Source: Rattus norvegicus | Taxonomy: Eukaryota; Chordata; Mammalia; Rodentia; Muridae | Length of the DNA: 64,000 nt | Direction: 5' to 3' | NCBI RefSeq assembly: GCF_036323735.1 | Contig: NC_086036.1 | Location: 38,376,550 to 38,440,549 of the forward strand | Part shown: in pieces, positions 63,901-64,000 of the stretch | How the letters are laid out: every line of letters starts with the position of its first letter | Position numbering within the stretch: position 1 is the first letter of the stretch | Position numbers and translations under genes: made by a program | The notes under the pieces: generated by a model | Database searches by the model: none | What the model was told of the DNA's origin: nothing | What the model saw: the letters and a program-made list of their open reading frames with translations, nothing else

Positions 63901-64000
63901 CAGATTCGGCACATCAAATTTTGATAAATCTTTAGAAGTACGCATATTACAAGAGCCTGCTACTGGGAACTAACTGAATTCACAGAGAAACAGTGTTTCC
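60916..64000 (+). repeat. 21-monomer HOR, right-hand second copy, cut by the window end
   Basis: P F G M Q R N H and the start of I. It matches the second left copy (10355 onward) more closely than the first: both have GGGAACTCACTG in G and GTTGCTCTCTCTTG in N (12344, 63274). Unlike that copy it keeps M. It carries its own one-base loss, GGGAACTACTG near 61011. The window ends inside monomer I. Confidence 0.9.

Larger units (their letters stand above)
1..64000 (+). repeat. 370-bp satellite DNA array, about 174 head-to-tail monomers
   Basis: The window is a single tandem array with a 370-bp period, broken at neither end and containing no foreign insertion. Counting the conserved s2/s3 segment from its first to last occurrence gives about 174 monomers, all in one orientation; three carry a 156-bp deletion and many are 369 bp through single-base losses. 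Neighbouring monomers differ at only a few positions, mostly substitutions shared between distant monomers, as expected under concerted evolution by unequal exchange. Nothing else occupies any stretch over 300 bases. Eukaryotic heterochromatin (centromeric, pericentromeric or subtelomeric) is the inferred setting; the sequence alone does not show which. Other satellites of about 370 bp are known in animals, but length is not evidence of kinship, so I assign no family name. Confidence 0.98.

Noticed and set aside
1..64000. CRISPR-like array (box plus spacer every 92 bp)
   Set aside because: The segments between boxes are four recurring sub-units, not unique spacers. The unit is far longer than a CRISPR repeat-spacer, and there is no leader or cas gene.
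1..64000. Long terminal repeat element, transposon or rDNA spacer origin
   Set aside because: No coding remnants, terminal inverted repeats, target-site duplications, primer-binding site or rRNA segments were seen. An origin from an element cannot be excluded but has no support here.
1..64000. tRNA, Pol III boxes or telomeric repeats in the monomer
   Set aside because: No cloverleaf-compatible segment, no GGTTCGA-type B box and no short G-rich telomere repeat is present.
1..64000. Naming the species or a known satellite family
   Set aside because: I do not recognise the monomer sequence, and length alone is shared by unrelated satellites. A similarity search against repeat databases would decide it.

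Overview
The whole 64 kb window is one uninterrupted tandem satellite DNA array. I find no protein-coding gene, RNA gene, transposable element, inversion, gap or unique flanking sequence. The basic unit is 370 bp (about 38% G+C, counted by hand on one monomer). About 174 units run head-to-tail on the same strand, and three of them carry the same internal deletion. Megabase-style satellite with higher-order structure points to a eukaryote, probably centromeric, pericentromeric or other constitutive heterochromatin. The species cannot be told from the sequence, because nothing coding or otherwise taxon-specific is present.

The 370-bp monomer is itself composite. It holds four sub-units, called s1-s4 here, of 92, 93, 92 and 93 bp. 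Each opens with a near-invariant box, GGGAAC-(3-4 nt)-C-GAATTC. s1 and s3 align without gaps, as do s2 and s4, so the likely history is a ~92-bp unit, then a 185-bp dimer, then the 370-bp tetramer. Most monomers carry four EcoRI sites and one HindIII site.

Monomers differ by diagnostic substitutions and 1-bp indels, and I used these to name types (P, F, G, M, Q, R, N, H, I, A, B, C, D, E, S, U, V, W, J, K). The types recur in fixed orders, that is, as higher-order repeats (HORs). Layout: 1-12,572 is a 21-monomer HOR (7,765 bp) with an embedded 4-monomer sub-HOR (1,479 bp). 12,573-20,707 holds two copies of an 11-monomer HOR (4,067 bp) made from the same types. 20,708-25,142 is a scrambled mosaic with a 739-bp dimer duplication. 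25,143-29,950 is a transition zone rich in monomers whose s3/s4 border reads CCCTTTGGG. 29,951-38,744 is a distinct monomer family with ATGCATATT in s1. 38,745-47,489 is a 4,282-bp tandem duplication with no difference found by eye. 47,490-49,822 is related to 33.5-35.7 kb. 49,823-64,000 repeats the left end of the window at an offset of about 50,560 bp.

No genes work together here. The interest is structural: a five-level repeat hierarchy, evidence of recent unequal exchange, one microhomology deletion that was later amplified, and a possible ~50.6-kb super-repeat. The short open frames in each monomer are judged to be chance.
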